Of a stretch of 64,000 bases of DNA, positions 34,335 through 47,724 are shown piece by piece. A model generated the notes under the pieces. It worked only from the letters and a program-made list of their open reading frames with translations, had not been told where the DNA came from and made no database searches. The translations under genes were made by a program, and so were the position numbers. Position 1 is the stretch's first letter; the number at the start of each line of letters is the position of its first letter. Source of the stretch: Ricinus communis (Eukaryota; Streptophyta; Magnoliopsida; Malpighiales; Euphorbiaceae); assembly GCF_019578655.1 (NCBI RefSeq), contig NC_063256.1, forward strand, positions 18,396,531 to 18,460,530, read 5' to 3'.

Positions 34335-35240
34335 TGATGTGAACCTTGATAACCTATAAGAAGATCCAATACGCGGAAATTGAATTAGAATCCTAAGAAA
34401 GCTAAATCTAAAATGTAAAGGACCTTGACCCAAAGATCTTGTATCTTGAACCTTGGTATAAGAAAAAGGTAGATGCCATACTCAAGAAAGGTAGTAGGTG
34501 AGTGATAAGTCGATGTTGAATGCCACAAGAATAAGTTCTTAGTTCTTCTAAAGAACCAGGCAAGAATAAATCTTACAAATATGTTTAATCTCAAAATTAT
34601 CATTCATTCGTTAACCTTGAATAATGCGGCTACACTTAATTTATGTAGAGAAATAAATAAAGCTAATTCATAAATAGCATAAAGAAAATAAACTAATTGG
34701 GAATTAACTAAATTAGATTCTAAATAAAAGTTTACTATAGAACAAAATAAGCACATTGGTTGAATATGCAATCTTTACTAAAGAAGACTTCACTAATCAA
34801 TCAAAGATACTTGCCTAACTAAAGAGATATGCCACTAGCCATGTAGCTTCCTCTTTAGAATAGTGGTGCTTATTAGGTTTAGCATACACATAAGAGGCAC
34901 CTAGCTTGGTTTCCTCTTTAAGCTTCTTTTCCCTTGTTTCATCTTGAAGGAAATTTGTCCCAAACTATTTTAGCGCATACTAGCTTTTCTCAAGGCCCAA
35001 CATGTTGAATTAGGTTATTAAAACTTGAACCTTTGACTAACTCTAATTTTTGAAGTTAGTTTGCCCAAATTTATTGAATAAGCCCATTTAAGGCCTCCTT
35101 CATTCTCTTAGCTCTAGCTCTTATAATTGGATCTCTTTTAATGAATAATGGATCCTTTGAACTTTGTAATTGGACTTGGAGTAGAATTCGACCATTGACT
35201 TAAAGTTAGATCACGACTTGGCTTTGACTCTTGATTCACA
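34335..35240 (-). repeat. 5' LTR-G, complete (906 bp)
   Basis: Runs from TGATGTGAACCTTG to TTGATTCACA on the plus strand, so TGTGAATC...CACATCA on its own strand. A TATA-like sequence lies near 34630-34650 (ACATAAATTAAG on the minus strand). It ends abruptly against protease sequence of the next element (35241), so the element probably inserted into or recombined with it. Confidence 0.88.
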
Positions 35241-35820
35241 TTATATGGTGAGATTAAGGTAAACAAGTAATTATTTCCTTCTCTATTGGTAAATATCATG
35301 ATGATGTGTTGTGCAATGTAGTAGTTATACATACTATTGATATTTTGCTTGGAAGACCATGGCAATTTGATGGGAGGGCGATGCAAGATAAGTACCTAAA
35401 TAGGTATTCATTCACCAAGGATGGAAAACAGACTATACTTGCACCACTTTCAGCAAAAGAAGTGTAGGAAGACCAATGCAAAATGGAAAGAATGAGAGTA
35501 GAGGCTGAGAAGAAAGAGATGAAAAATAAAAAGAGTGAAAACAAAAAGATTAATGATGTAGAGCAGTTACAACGCTCTATCAAAATCAATGAAGATTCTA
35601 AAGACATGTTGAATGAAGATGGTGAAAAAGACAATGATTTGTGACTTTTGAGTGAAACCCAAGACGAAGAGATCATTATTGAAGATGAAGCAAAAGTTGA
35701 GCTGGTGAAGATTGTAGAAGTTTAGCTTGATGCATTGAGCCAATTGAACATGTTAAGTTTATTGACATTGAAAGTATTATTTATTCTAAAGTTCCTCTAA
35801 CAAATTTTGTGAAGATTTGT
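35241..35820 (+). pseudogene. Protease C-terminus, linker and acidic tail of the LTR-F element
   Basis: Begins inside the protease at a GEIKVN-like point and continues with FLLGRPW-like text (ATTTTGCTTGGAAGACCATGG). A KYSFTKDG-like segment and a lysine/glutamate-rich linker follow, and then the acidic tail seen in elements G and E. Stops (for example TAG at about 35468 and TGA at about 35642) break the frame. The minus-strand serine-rich ORF over this stretch is an antisense shadow. Confidence 0.65.
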
Positions 35821-35908
35821 AGGTTGAAAATAAGTTAGCATTGTTCGTGGGGATTATAAATTTCCTTCTCTCATAATATTCGAGCAAGATTTAAGGATGA
35901 ATCTTTTC

Positions 35909-35922
35909 AAAGAAAGGGGGAA
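35909..35922 (+). other. Polypurine tract
   Basis: AAAGAAAGGGGGAA directly before the LTR start TGGTACAAACC. The same arrangement occurs at 60453-60466. Confidence 0.85.
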
Positions 35923-36432
35923 TGGTACAAACCAAACTAGCACAAGAAGTCTTGATAATGCAAATCCTACTAGCTCAAGGAATCCTAATCCAACAAGGAG
36001 TCCTGACTAAACTAGGAATCCTAATCCAGCAAGGAGTCCCGATGATATTAAGAGTTCAAGCAACGAAAGGAATCCTAATTCAACAAGGAATCCTAATTCA
36101 ACAAAGAATCCTAATCCAATTAGGAGTCCTAGTCCGATACAAATTACCAATTAGTGAGCTTATCCAAGACATTTGGGTTAAGAATACATTAAGACTTGAA
36201 GAATTGGATTTAAGTTCGAGGCTCATTAATCTAATTCAGTTTATTGGACTTGAATTAATCTAATTGGGCTTAAAAGACCAAAGAAGCTAAATTGGAGCAT
36301 TTGAAGACTTTGTGTCTAACTTGGCTTATGTTGTGAGGCCCATCTACATGGCTTATTTTATGTGGCCACACATGTATGTTAACCTAAGTAGGACTTTTTT
36401 TTACTTATCCGTTTTTATTAGGAAGGTTATCT
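35923..36432 (+). repeat. LTR-F, first copy, cut short
   Basis: Matches LTR-F from its start (TGGTACAAACCAAACTAGCAC) to TTAGGAAGGTTAT, about 510 bp of 931, then meets another LTR start. Its first ~220 bp are a degenerate ~20-bp tandem repeat of the type GGAATCCTAATCCAACAA. Confidence 0.8.
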
Positions 36433-37080
36433 GATACGAATCAAACTGGCACAACGAGTCTTACTCTAAGAAGGAGTCTTGATGATGCAAATCCTAATAG
36501 CTCAAGGAATCTTAATTCAATAAGGAGTCCTGACTCAACTACAAATCCTAATTCAGCAAGGAGTCCTGATGATATTAGGAGTTCAAGCAACAAAAGGAAT
36601 CCTAATTCAACTAGGATTCCTAATCTGAAGAGTTTCATTAATCTAATTCAGTCTATTGGGCTTGAATGAATCTAATTAGGCTTAAAAATACCATAGAAGC
36701 TGAATTGGAGCATATGAAGACTTTGGGCCTAACTTGGCTTATGTTATTAGGCCCATCTATATGACTCAGGTTAAGTTGAAGTTGAATGATAATTAATATT
36801 TTTACCTTAAAGCTATTCTGCTTTGTCTTTGTGTTCTTATCTAGAATTCATGCTTAAGAAACATTCAAAAAGATTGATCATCTTCTTATTGAGTGTTTCA
36901 AAATTGGGATTTAGGAACAAGTTTTCTAAATTCTAGTTCTTGATAATCTTTCTATGTAATCTGACTTCTAACATTTCTTAGGGGTTGAACCAAATTGGTT
37001 CTTTCGGTTTTCATGTTAATGTGTTGGGGGTTCGAAATCTGAAAGGGATTCTCAAGCTTATTCATGGAGATTCCATATCA
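36433..37080 (+). repeat. LTR-F, second copy, internally deleted
   Basis: Starts TGATACGAATCAAACTGGCAC and ends TTCCATATCA. Compared with 58242-59172 it lacks about 280 bp including the TATA region (it jumps from TATATGACTCAGG to TTAAGTTGAAGTTG). The LTR-X array begins at the next base. Confidence 0.8.
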
Positions 37081-40000
37081 TAATTTCTTCTTCTTATTGA
37101 ATGAGGGCTTTTACACGATAAAAACCACATGCAACCGAATACTTGAGGCTAGTAAGCATATTATTTTATTCTTCTACCTAATGGGAAATCAAATTATGGA
37201 TTCCTTCAAGAACTCTACGGACTTATCAAGGCTCGCGTTAGTGAATCATGTCCTTCCTTTCTCTTGCATTCTTTGTCTACCCTTGTGTTTATAACAATTC
37301 TATTTGACCTTTACGCTTAGTCGTCTGGAAGAGAATAAAGAACTTATGATTTCTATCCTTATCGGATCTGAAATCCTACCTACGTTCTCTTTTTATTCAT
37401 TTCTTTGTGTGCCCTTTTATCTAGTACGATTGTTTGGTTTGTTTGGGGAGCATAAACACGACTGTTGAGTCAAACTGCGTGGAAGCAGCAATCATAGGCA
37501 CCGATCCAATGCTTGGAAAAATGCGAAGAAGGAAATTTAGTTAATCAAGTATTGATATCATTCACCAAATGATCACCGATGAATCTTTTCGAGGAAAGAG
37601 GGAACTATGAGAATCAAGGCACTCCTAAATATTTTGATTCAGGATGTGCACCATTCAGATCTCCATCATTCCCTATTCCTCTGGGCACAAGTACTACTTA
37701 TCGCACAAGGATTGGCATAAGGAATCATGAAAACACCATTGGTAAGCTTGACTGATGGCATTGGGGCTTAGCTTGATGATCAAGCAAGACGAGATGTAAA
37801 TCCACGCGCGTAATGGAAAAATTATATTATTTTCGATTAATCCAAGCATAATGCAAGTGGGAATGCGAGCGTTTTCATGTTTGGAATACATATAATGAAG
37901 TAATTTGGGTAGGAGTATTATTATGTAGGTGCATGCGAATTTCTCCTTGTTTCTTTATTAAGCTCGCTCATAAAATTTGGGACTACAAGAATTGTTGACC
38001 AGTCAACTCCTCTCTAGCTCTTGATTTGACTTTAGTTTGTTCATCTTTCTTTATTTATTTTTTCACATTTACGTTCTAGTTTCTTCTTCTTATGGAATGA
38101 GGGCTTTCGCACTATAAAAACCACAAGCAATCGAATACTTGAGGCTAGTAAGCATATTATTTTAGTTTTCTACCTTATGGGAAATCAAGTTGTGGGTTCT
38201 TTCAAGAACCTTATGGACTTATCAACAATCGTGCTAGCGAACATAGATTCATCACTCACGTGATTCCTTTCTTTTGTGTTCTTTGTCTACCCTTGTGTTG
38301 ATAACAGTTCTATTTGATTCTTATGCTTAGTTGTATGGAAGAGAACAAAGAACTTTTTATTTCTTTACTTATTGAATCTGAAATCCTACCTATGTTCTCA
38401 TATTATTTGTTTCTTTTGTTCCTCTTTGTCTAGTATGATGCTTTAGTTTTATTTGGGGAGCATAAGCGTGACTATTGGGTGAAAGCACGTGGAAGCGGCA
38501 ATCTTAGGCACCAATCCAATGCATGGATGAATACGAAGAAAGAATATCAATGGATTGAGTATTAATGTCATTCTCTATATGATTTCGAATGAATCTTTTG
38601 GAGGAATGAGAGAATAACAAGAATCGAGGTACGCCCAAATATTCTGATTTAGGATTTGCTCCATTGGGATCTCCATCATTCCTTGTTCCTCTAGGCATAA
38701 GGATTCTTGATGAAATAAGGATTGGCATAAGGAATCATTGGAACGCAATTGACAAGTTGGATCGATGGCTTAGCTTGATGATGAAGCACGACGAGATGTA
38801 AATTCATGCTTGTAAGGGAGAAATCATGTTGTTTTCGATTAGTCCAAGCGTAATAAAAACTAGAAGGCGAGCATTTTGATGTTTGGGATGCATATAGTGC
38901 AGTAGTTTAGGTCAGAGTGTTATTATGTAGGCTGAAGTGAATTTTTCCTTGTTTTGGTTAAGCTAGCTCTTAAAATTTGGGACTACGACAGTTTTGACTA
39001 ATCAACTCATCTCTAGTCCTTGATATATGATATCCTTGATATTACACATGTTTGCAAGCTTGACTTTGAGTTATTTTTAGGATAAATTATGTGTTTTTAT
39101 ATTCGAATCACCCTATTTTAGTTTTCTCAGGTGTTTTTCTAGGTACATCATCAAAGTTAGATAGAAATTGGACCAAAATCGGGAAGAAATAGATGAATCA
39201 GGTGCATTAGACTGTTCAATATGCCTTGCCAACACACTCATACTGAGGAGCACGGTCAGGGTTAGAGGGCGTGCTGAAATGCCTTACCTATAGTGAGAAG
39301 AAGCGATTTGCAACACGATTTCCGAGAGTGACATGGCCTAGGAGCATGGCTGTGCTGATCAGCACAGCCCAATTCCAACCCGTGCTGAAGAAGGCAGGAT
39401 GTACAGTTGTAGCTCAACACGGCATGGATCTAGGCCGTTCTGGTCAGCACGGCCCAAATCCGAGCCATGTTGGATCCCGAAACCTAATTTAAAAGAAAAG
39501 AAAAATAAAGAGAAAGGGATTATTAAAGGGATTCTGAAGAGAATATTTTAAGGTATTCAAGACAGACTTTGAGAGCAACCTTCAAGATGATCAAGCATAG
39601 GAAAACGAAGACGAATTCCACTTCAACATTATCCAGATAGCTATTCTTAAGGATTGGATTGAACATTCAAAGGAAAGAAGAAGGAGATCTTGAGCTGCAG
39701 AGATTGGATTCAGAGTTATTCAAGAAGGGATAACATTTCCACCATTTGAGAAAAGGGTGTTCATATTCTCTTCGATTCTTGTTTACTTTATATTTGATTG
39801 TTGTAGTAGTTTAATCATGAACATGTGTAACTAATTTTATTAAACATCTGGGGGTAATCTTTAGCCATGCTAGGCTTGTTTTATGCTTAATTGATTGGAT
39901 TGTTGATTTAAAATTGTAGTTTTCATTCAAGTATAATAAAATCTATTGTTTCTTCTTCATTGTTGAATCAATTTGAGAACTCCTTTGTAATTAAGAAATT

Positions 40001-43000
40001 CAATTGAGTTTGGACAACTGCTTGTGTGATTAAGTGATTTGCATCTTAGAGATAAGTGTAATAACTTACTATAATAAGAACTAGGCATTCTTATTAGCAG
40101 TAATTTAGAGATTAATGCTATTCTAAAATCAATTGTTAGGAAGAGATTCCAACTTTAGATCTTTAGGATTAGGAATTAGTTAACTCGAGAGAGAGGCCAA
40201 TTCGTTTAAAAACATATCACAATTCTTAATCAACCAATTCATAATTTATTATTTTTAGGCCAACTAGCTAAAAGGATCCCTAGTTGGGTTAACTCATCTC
40301 ATTGTCTTTTTCAAACTCTCATTCTCTTTGTTAAAATTTAGTCTTCATTTGCATTCTCAATCATTTTTAGTTAATGATCTTCACCACCTTTTGATCGGTT
40401 AGATAACAGGAATAGTATAGTAGCAGTAGCTTCTCAGTTCCCGTGCGATACGACATTGTTACTTGCCATAGCTAGATTACATTCGATAGGTGCACTTGCC
40501 TATAGATTGCTACTCGTGTTTAGCGAGCATCAAAATGACTTTAGTTTATTCATTATTCTATATTTATTTATTCATTATTCTATATTTATTTATTCATATT
40601 TAGCTTATAGTTTCTTCTTCTTATGGAATGAGGGCTTCGCACTATAAAAACTGCAAACCATAAAATACTTGAGGCTAGTGAGCATATTATTTTAGTTTTC
40701 TACCTTACAGAAATCAAGTTATGGATTCTTTCAAGAACTCTGCGGACCTATCAAGGCTCACGCTAGCGAATCACATCCTTCTATTATTTTGCATTCTCTA
40801 TCTACTCTTGTGTTTATAACAATTCTATTTGACCCTTACGCTTAGTCGTCTAGAAGAGAATAAACAACTTATAATTTCTATCCTTATAGGATCTGAAATC
40901 CTACCTACGTTCTCTTTTTATTCGTTTCTTTGTGCCCCTTCGTCTAGTTTTATTTGAAGAGCATAAACACGACTATTGAGTCAAAATGCATGGAAGCAAC
41001 AATCATAGGCAGGGATCCAATGCTTGGACGAATGCGAAGAAGGAAAGTTAGTTGATCGAGTATTGATATCATTCACCAAATGATCGCCGATGAATCTTTT
41101 AGAGGAAAGAGGGAACTACGAGAATCGAGGCACTCCTAAATATTTTGATTCAGGATGTGCACTATTAGGATCTCCATCATTCCTTATTCCTCTAGGCACA
41201 CGTACTACTGATGGCACAAGGATTGGCATAAGGAATCATGGAAAAACAGTTGACAAGCTTGACCGGTGGCATTAGGGCTTAGCTTGATGATCAAGCAAGA
41301 CGAGACGTAAATCCACACGCGTAAGGGAGATATCATATCATTTTTTTTATTAATCCAAGCATAATGCAAGTGAAAATGCTAGTGTTTTCATGTTTGGAAT
41401 ACATATAATGAAGTAATTTGGGTAGGAGTATTATTAGGTAGGCACATGCGAATTTCTCCTCATTTCTTCATTAAGCTGGCTTATATAATTTGAGACTATG
41501 AGAGTTGTTGACCAGTCAACTCCTTTCCAGTTCTTGGTTTGACTTTAGTTTATTCATCTTTCTTTATGTATTTGTTCACATTTAGGTTCTAGTTTCTTAT
41601 TCTTATGGAATGAGGCTTTTGCACTATAAAAACCACACGCAACTGAATACTTGAGGCTAGTGAGCATATTACTTCAGTTTTCTGCCTTGTGGAAAATCAA
41701 GTTACGGGTTCTTTCAAGAACCTTATGGACTTAACAATGCTCGTGCTAGCGAATATAGACTCATTGCTCACATACTTCCTTTCTTTTGTGTTCTTTGTCT
41801 ACCCTTGTATTTATAATAGTTTTATTTGATTCTTATGCTTAGTCGTATAGAAGAGAAGAAAGAAATTTTGATTGCTTTCCTTATCGAATCTAAAATCCTA
41901 CCTATGTTCTCATTTAATTTTTTTTCTTTTGTTCCTCTTTGTGTAGTATGATGCTTTAGTTTTATTTGGGGAGCATAAACATGATTATTGAGTGAAAGCA
42001 CATGGAAGCGGCAATCTTAGACACTAATCTAATGCATGGACAAATGCAAAGAAATAATATTAGTTGATTGGTTACTGATGTCATCCTCTGTATGATTTCG
42101 AATGTATCTTTTGGAGGAATGAGGGAATGATGAGAATCGAGGTACACCCAAATATTCCGATTTAGGATTTGCTCCATTGGGATCTGAATCATTCCTTGTT
42201 TCTCTAGGCACAAGGATTCTTGATGAAATAAGGATTAACAAAAGGAATAATGGGAACGCAATTGACAAGTTGGACTGGTGGCTTAGCATGATGATCAAGT
42301 AGGATGAGATGTAAATCCACACGTGTAAAGGAGAAATCATATTATTTTCGATTAATCCAAGAATAATGCAAGTGGAAATGCGAGCATTTCATGTTTGGGA
42401 CGCATATAATGAAGTAATTTGGATAAGAGTATTATTAGGTAAGCGCACGCGAGTTTCTCTTTGTTTCTTCATTAAGCGGGCTCATAAAATTTGGGACTAC
42501 GAGATTGTTTACCAGTCAACTCCTCTCCAGTTCTTGATTTGACTTTAGTATAGTCATCTTTATTTATTTTTTCATATTTAGGTTCTAGTTTCTTCTTCTT
42601 ATGGAATGAGAGTTTTTGCACAATAAAACCACATGCAAACGGATACTTGAGGCTAGTGAGCATATTATTTCAGTTTTTTAGCTTTTGGAAAATCAAGTTG
42701 TGGGTTCTTTTAAGAACCTTATGGACTTATCAATGCTTATGCTAGCGAACATAGACTCATCGCTCACGTACTTCCTTTCTTTTGTGTTCTATGTCTAGCC
42801 TTGTGTTTATAACAATTCTATTTGATTCTTATGCTTAATCGTATGGAAGAGAACAAATAACTTTTGATTTGTTTCCTTATCGAATCCATAATGCTACCTA
42901 TGTTCTCATTTTATTTGTTTCTTTTGTTCCTCTTTGTCTAATATGATGCTTTAGTTTTATTTGGGGAGCATGAACATGACTATTGAGAAAGCACGTGGAA

Positions 43001-45320
43001 GCGACAATCTTAGGCACCGATCCAATGCATGGACGAATGCAAAGAAAAAATATTAGTTGATTGAGTATTAATGTCATCCTCTTTATGATTTTGAATGAAT
43101 CTTTTAGAGGAATGAGGAACTGACGAGAATCGAGGTATGCTAAAATATTTTGATTTAGAATTTGCTCCATTGGGATCTTCATCATTCCTTGTTCCTCTAG
43201 GCACAAGGATTCCTGATGAAACAAGGATTGACGTAAGGAATCATGGGAATGCAATTGACAAGTTGGACCGGGGGCTTAGCTTGATGATGAAGCAAGACGA
43301 GATGTAAATTCATGCTCGTAAGGGAGAGATGATGTTTATTTTCGATTAATCCAAGCATAATAAAAGCGAGAATGCGAGTGTTTTGATGTTTGGGATGCAT
43401 ACAATACAGTAATTTGGGTTAGAGTGTTATTATTGAGGCCCAAGTGAATTTTCCCTTATTTTGGTTAAGCTGGCTCTTAAAATTTGGGACTATAAGAGTT
43501 GTTCACTAGTCAACTCATCTCTAGTTCTTCAAATGACTTTAGTTTATTCATCATTCTGTTATTTATTTATTCATATTTAGCTTCTAGTTTCTTCTTCTTA
43601 TGGATTGAGGGCTTCGCACTATAAAAATTGCAAATAACCAAATACTTGAGGCTAGTGAGCATATTATTTTAGTTTTCTATCTTACGGGAAATCATGTTAT
43701 GGATTCTTTCACGAACTCTACGGACCTATTAAGGTTGGCACTCACGAATCTTTGCATTCTCTGTCTACCCTTGTGTTTATAACAATTCTATTTGACCCTT
43801 ACGCTTCATCGTCTGGAAGAGAACAAAGAATTTATGATTTCTATCCTTATCAGATCTGAAATCCTACATACATTCTCTTTTTATTCGTTTCTTTGTGCTC
43901 CTATGTCTAGGACGATGGTTTGGTTTTATTTGGGGAGCATATACATGACTATTGAGTCAAAGCGCATGGAAGCGGCAATCCTAGGCACCGCTCCAATGCT
44001 TGGACAAATGTGAAGAAGGAAAGTTAGTTGATTGTATATTGATATCATTCACCGAGTGATCGCTGACGAATCTATTGGAGGAAAGAGGGAACTATGAGAA
44101 TCGAGGCGCTCCTAAATATTTTGATCAGGATGTGGACTATTGGGATCTCCATCATTCCTTGTTCCTTTAGGCACAAGTACTACTGATGGCACAAGGATTG
44201 GCTTAAGGAATCAGGGAAACACAATTGTCAAGCTTGACCGGTGACATTGGGGCTTAGCTTGATGATCAAGCAAGATGTGACGTAAATCCATGTGCATAAG
44301 GGAAAAATCTTATTATTTTCGATTAATTCAAGGCTTAATACAAGTGGGAATGAGAGTGTTTTCATGTTTAGGATGCATAAAATAAAGTAATTTGGGTAGG
44401 AGTATTATTAGGTAGGCGCATGCAAATTTCTCCTTATTTCTTCATTAAGCTGTTTCATAAAATTTTAGACTACGAGGGTTATTGACAGTCAATTCCTCTC
44501 CATTTCTTGATTTTTCTTTAGTTTATTCATCTTTCTTTATTGTCTTTTTACATTTAGGTTATAGTTTCTTATTCTTATGGAATGAGGGCTTTCGCACTAG
44601 TGAGCATATGATTTCAGTTTTCTACCTTATCGGAAATCAAGTTATGGGTTCTTTTAAGAACCTTGTGGACTTATCAATACTCGTGCTAACGAACATAGAC
44701 TCATTTCTCATGTACTTCCTTTCTTTTGTGTTCTTTGTCTACCCTTGTGTTTAAATCAATTCAATTTGATCCTTATGCTTAGCCGCATAGAAAAAGACTA
44801 AGAACTTTTGATTTCTTTCCTTATCAGATCCGAAATCCTATCTATGTGATCATTTTGTTTGTTTCTTTTGTGCCTCTCTTTTTAATCTTTGTATAGTATG
44901 ATGGTTTGGTTTTATTCGGGGAGCATAAACATGAGTGTTAACTGAAAGCGCATGGAAGCGGCAATTGTAGGCACCGATCCAATGCTTGGACAATTGCAAA
45001 CAACAAAAATTAGTTGATTAAGTATTGATATCATTCTTCGAATGATATCGGACAAATCTTTTGGAAGAAAAAGGGAACGATGAGAATCTAGGCACGACCA
45101 AATTTTCTGATCTAGGATTTGCACCATTAGAGTCTCCATTATTCCTTGTTCCTCTAGGCACGAGAACTCCTGATGACAAAAGGATTGACATAAGGAATCA
45201 TGGGAATGCATTTGACAAGCCTAACCGATGGCATTGGGGCTCAGCTTGATCATCAAGTAGGATGAGATGTAAATCTGCGCACATAAGGTAGAAATCATGT
45301 TGCTTTTGATTAATCCAAAC
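37081..45320 (+). repeat. Tandem array of ~1-kb LTR-X units (plus orientation)
   Basis: The boundary motif GAATCTTTTGGAGGAAAGAGGGAAC then TATGAGAATCG recurs at 37606, 38615, 41116, 42128, 43121, 44093 and 45078. Spacings are 1009, 1012, 993, 972 and 985 bp. Removing the 1505-bp insertion at 39028-40532 gives 996 bp for the interrupted interval. Each unit looks like an LTR: it starts TGATGAGAATCGAGG after a purine tract, has CACTATAAAAACC as TATA region, and ends GTATTGATATCA. About 45 bp of remnant internal sequence, including the purine tract, precede the next unit. No protein is encoded; short ORFs in different units do not conserve a frame. Confidence 0.8.
39028..40532 (+). mobile_element. 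Solo LTR of an Athila/Tat-type element inside the LTR-X array
   Basis: Starts TGATATCCTTGATATTACAC and ends TTTAGCGAGCATCA. The end segment CCCGTGCGATACGACATTG and GATAGGTGCACTTGCC is typical for this group. It carries GC-rich CAGCACGGCC words (39255-39470) like the Athila LTR but in the opposite orientation. Excision would restore the LTR-X period (996 bp). I find no clear 5-bp target duplication. Internal sequence is absent. Confidence 0.75.
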
Positions 45321-45325
45321 TTGAA

Positions 45326-47719
45326 AGTCACATCTCATCTCACATAGGCCGAGATGGACATTTAAAACAAGATACTTGCTAAAATCTTTTTAGTTTAGTT
45401 GAATTATAACATACTTATATATATATATATATATGTATGTAATATTGTATTTGAAATCATAATTATTAAAAATAGATAATTTTTTTATATGATGTTTCAA
45501 TCCAATGATTATAACTAGAAAATGCCTTTATTAAACATGATTAGATAAGTTAATATACAAAGTTTGCCTTTAAATATTAATTATATAATATAGCCTTTTA
45601 CATGTACATAACCACCGTGTATGAAACAAGGATTAACATTTATGTATAAGTTACAATATGTATGTATATGACTCCTCAGACGAGAAATGCTGGCTAATCT
45701 TACTCTCGCCTTTACTCACACTTACTAGCTCAACCACCCACTATCAAGTCTTGCTTCCTGAATAAAATCTATTAAAAGAGTAGAATGAGTATAAAAATAC
45801 TTAGTGAATAGATATACAAGCAGAAAAGATTTAGATAATTGTAAGCAGAAGAAAACTACATAATTATGCGAAATATATAACATCGTGAATTAAATTTTCA
45901 AGACAATTAATCTTTGTCGAGCAAAAAAACACCACTATGGAAACTGTTCTAACACATATAAAATAGCAATACTAATTATCAACATCATATACTTTAAATG
46001 GTATAAAATTCTCATAGATTTTAACCATCCTCATAATAATTATCACCAATCAACCATCATTTAAAAACCCACTCTAGGCACACTTGATGGTTAACCCTTT
46101 CTCTACATTAGCACGGTCCCTTCTCCCTTCACCGGCTTGCAATCTAATGCCTTGTTGTCTAATGCACATTAACAACCACAAACAAATCATATGTGCATAT
46201 ATCAATCTCAACACATTTCAAACACATTATTGTGATGAGGCATTTCTTCAAAATAAAGTACACTTTCACTTGCTCAAAGGCATTGGATGAATGCTCTTTT
46301 AAATATTAAAATAAAACTATATCAGACTGCTCTGTAATTATGAAATATAAGTAATGTGTGATCGAAAAAATTAAGGCTATCAATGTTTTTCCTCATCAAG
46401 GAAAAGCCAAGACCTTTAATATACATTATATATTGATTAATTAGGTCGACTAAAAGTTGAAATCTTCTTGTTGTTGGATGGCAAAATCAGATGTAGAATC
46501 CAACACAAAAAACTTACTTTTGATAATTATACTTCAAATTTGTAAAACCAATTGAATATATTGTGAAATAAGTACCAATCTAAAATTTAATAAGCTTAAA
46601 ATAACAACTTTCAGTTTCTCTTTTTTTCAAGTTCAATATTCAACTTTCAAACTAAGGAAATTAACTTTGTAAGAGCTTGATATCTACCCACCAAGAGTGG
46701 CTTTAGTTATACCCAATCAGCTCCAGAAAATATCTATCTTGCACTTGCACTTTCCTGGCCTTTTTCAATAATTAATTCATAAATTTCGCTTAGAATTCAA
46801 CAAAATAATAAGCCTCTAGCTGCCAAATGATATGCAAATTATGCTTTTAAACTCAATCTTACATTCCTATCTCAATAACCATGAAAGGAAAAATTTTGGG
46901 GCCAACTTTGAGAAATTATTAGGAATTACATATAAGGTATTTGAGCCTTATCTTTTGTATACTTCAATTAGATAACTATAGAAGGACTTGAGCACAATTT
47001 AACATTACTAACACAAACTATCCTGATAGAATGAGCAATAAACTGTTTGGTAAGAATCCATAAAGATACAGACAGAACTAGCACAAACGTAAAATACAAA
47101 ATCATAGAGGACTGTCTAAAGTTTCCTATGCATTAAGCCACGCCTAATTTGGAGTTTTCTAGCTCAAGGTATGAAATAAATACAGAGATTGTAAAATACA
47201 AAATATCCAATCCAAGAATACAGCTCGCTAATCCTAACTCAGATCAATCAAAACTCTTATAATACTTAACAAATAAATATTTGAAGCCTTTTTAGATGAA
47301 GATTATGGCCAGCAAAGTGCTTAAACCTTGAAATTCCTCTTGGAAAAAGATTAGACCAGGTTGTTTAATGAAGAAACTCTTTCAATTCCTCTCTTTTCTT
47401 TTCTTATATAAGTGTGTGTGTGAACATATATATGTATATTAGACTTAGGAGTAAAGAGTGGATGATTTTACACATAGTTTAGGATAGGATTAGTTGTAAA
47501 ATTATCCCCTTAGTTCCTTAATGAATTGTTCATATTACTTATGAACCCTCTAACTTTTATTCTTTCATCCTAATTCAATCCACCACCTTTCTTTCATTTC
47601 AATTAAGTCCCACTATTATTTATTATTAAACACACTTAAGTACTACCCTAATTCAATTGATACTATATGAAAATGCAATGCTAAAAGGATGAATATATAC
47701 TTAGAGTACGGGTGTGACA
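45326..47719 (-). mobile_element. Solo LTR, 2.39 kb, with 5-bp target duplication TTGAA
   Basis: TTGAA at 45321-45325 is repeated at 47720-47724. The ends are inverted (AGTCACA ... TGTGACA; one mismatch). On the minus strand the LTR begins TGTCACACCCGTACTC. TGTCACACCC starts and 2-4-kb LTRs are known from Tekay/Del-type chromoviruses, so this is a likely relative. No primer site, gag or pol lies inside; all ORFs are short. An (AT)n run sits at 45412-45434. The flanks are LTR-X sequence on both sides. Confidence 0.8.
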
Positions 47720-47724
47720 TTGAA

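Larger units (their letters stand above)
32990..35240 (-). mobile_element. Element G: short non-autonomous Gypsy-type element
   Basis: A truncated left LTR (32990-33389), polypurine tract, 0.9-kb internal region, tRNA-Met primer site and complete right LTR (34335-35240) are all oriented on the minus strand. The internal region has no RT, RNase H or integrase, so the element would depend on proteins from relatives. The only ORF is a charged one shared with elements at 35.2 kb and 58-61 kb. Confidence 0.85.
35241..37080 (+). mobile_element. Truncated non-autonomous LTR-F element with two tandem 3' LTR pieces
   Basis: Plus-strand remnant: the end of a protease and charged ORF (35241-35820), polypurine tract, then one LTR-F start (35923-36432) followed by a second LTR-F (36433-37080). 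The 5' LTR, primer site and N-terminal protease are lost at the junction with LTR-G. Confidence 0.8.

Noticed and set aside
39018..40540. A 5-bp target duplication for the solo LTR at 39028-40532
   Set aside because: The flanking bases (ATATA and AAATG) do not match, and shifting the ends by a few bases did not give a pair.
37081..45320. ORFs in the LTR-X units (60-118 residues) as small genes
   Set aside because: Equivalent positions in neighbouring units are broken or in other frames, so no coding constraint is visible.
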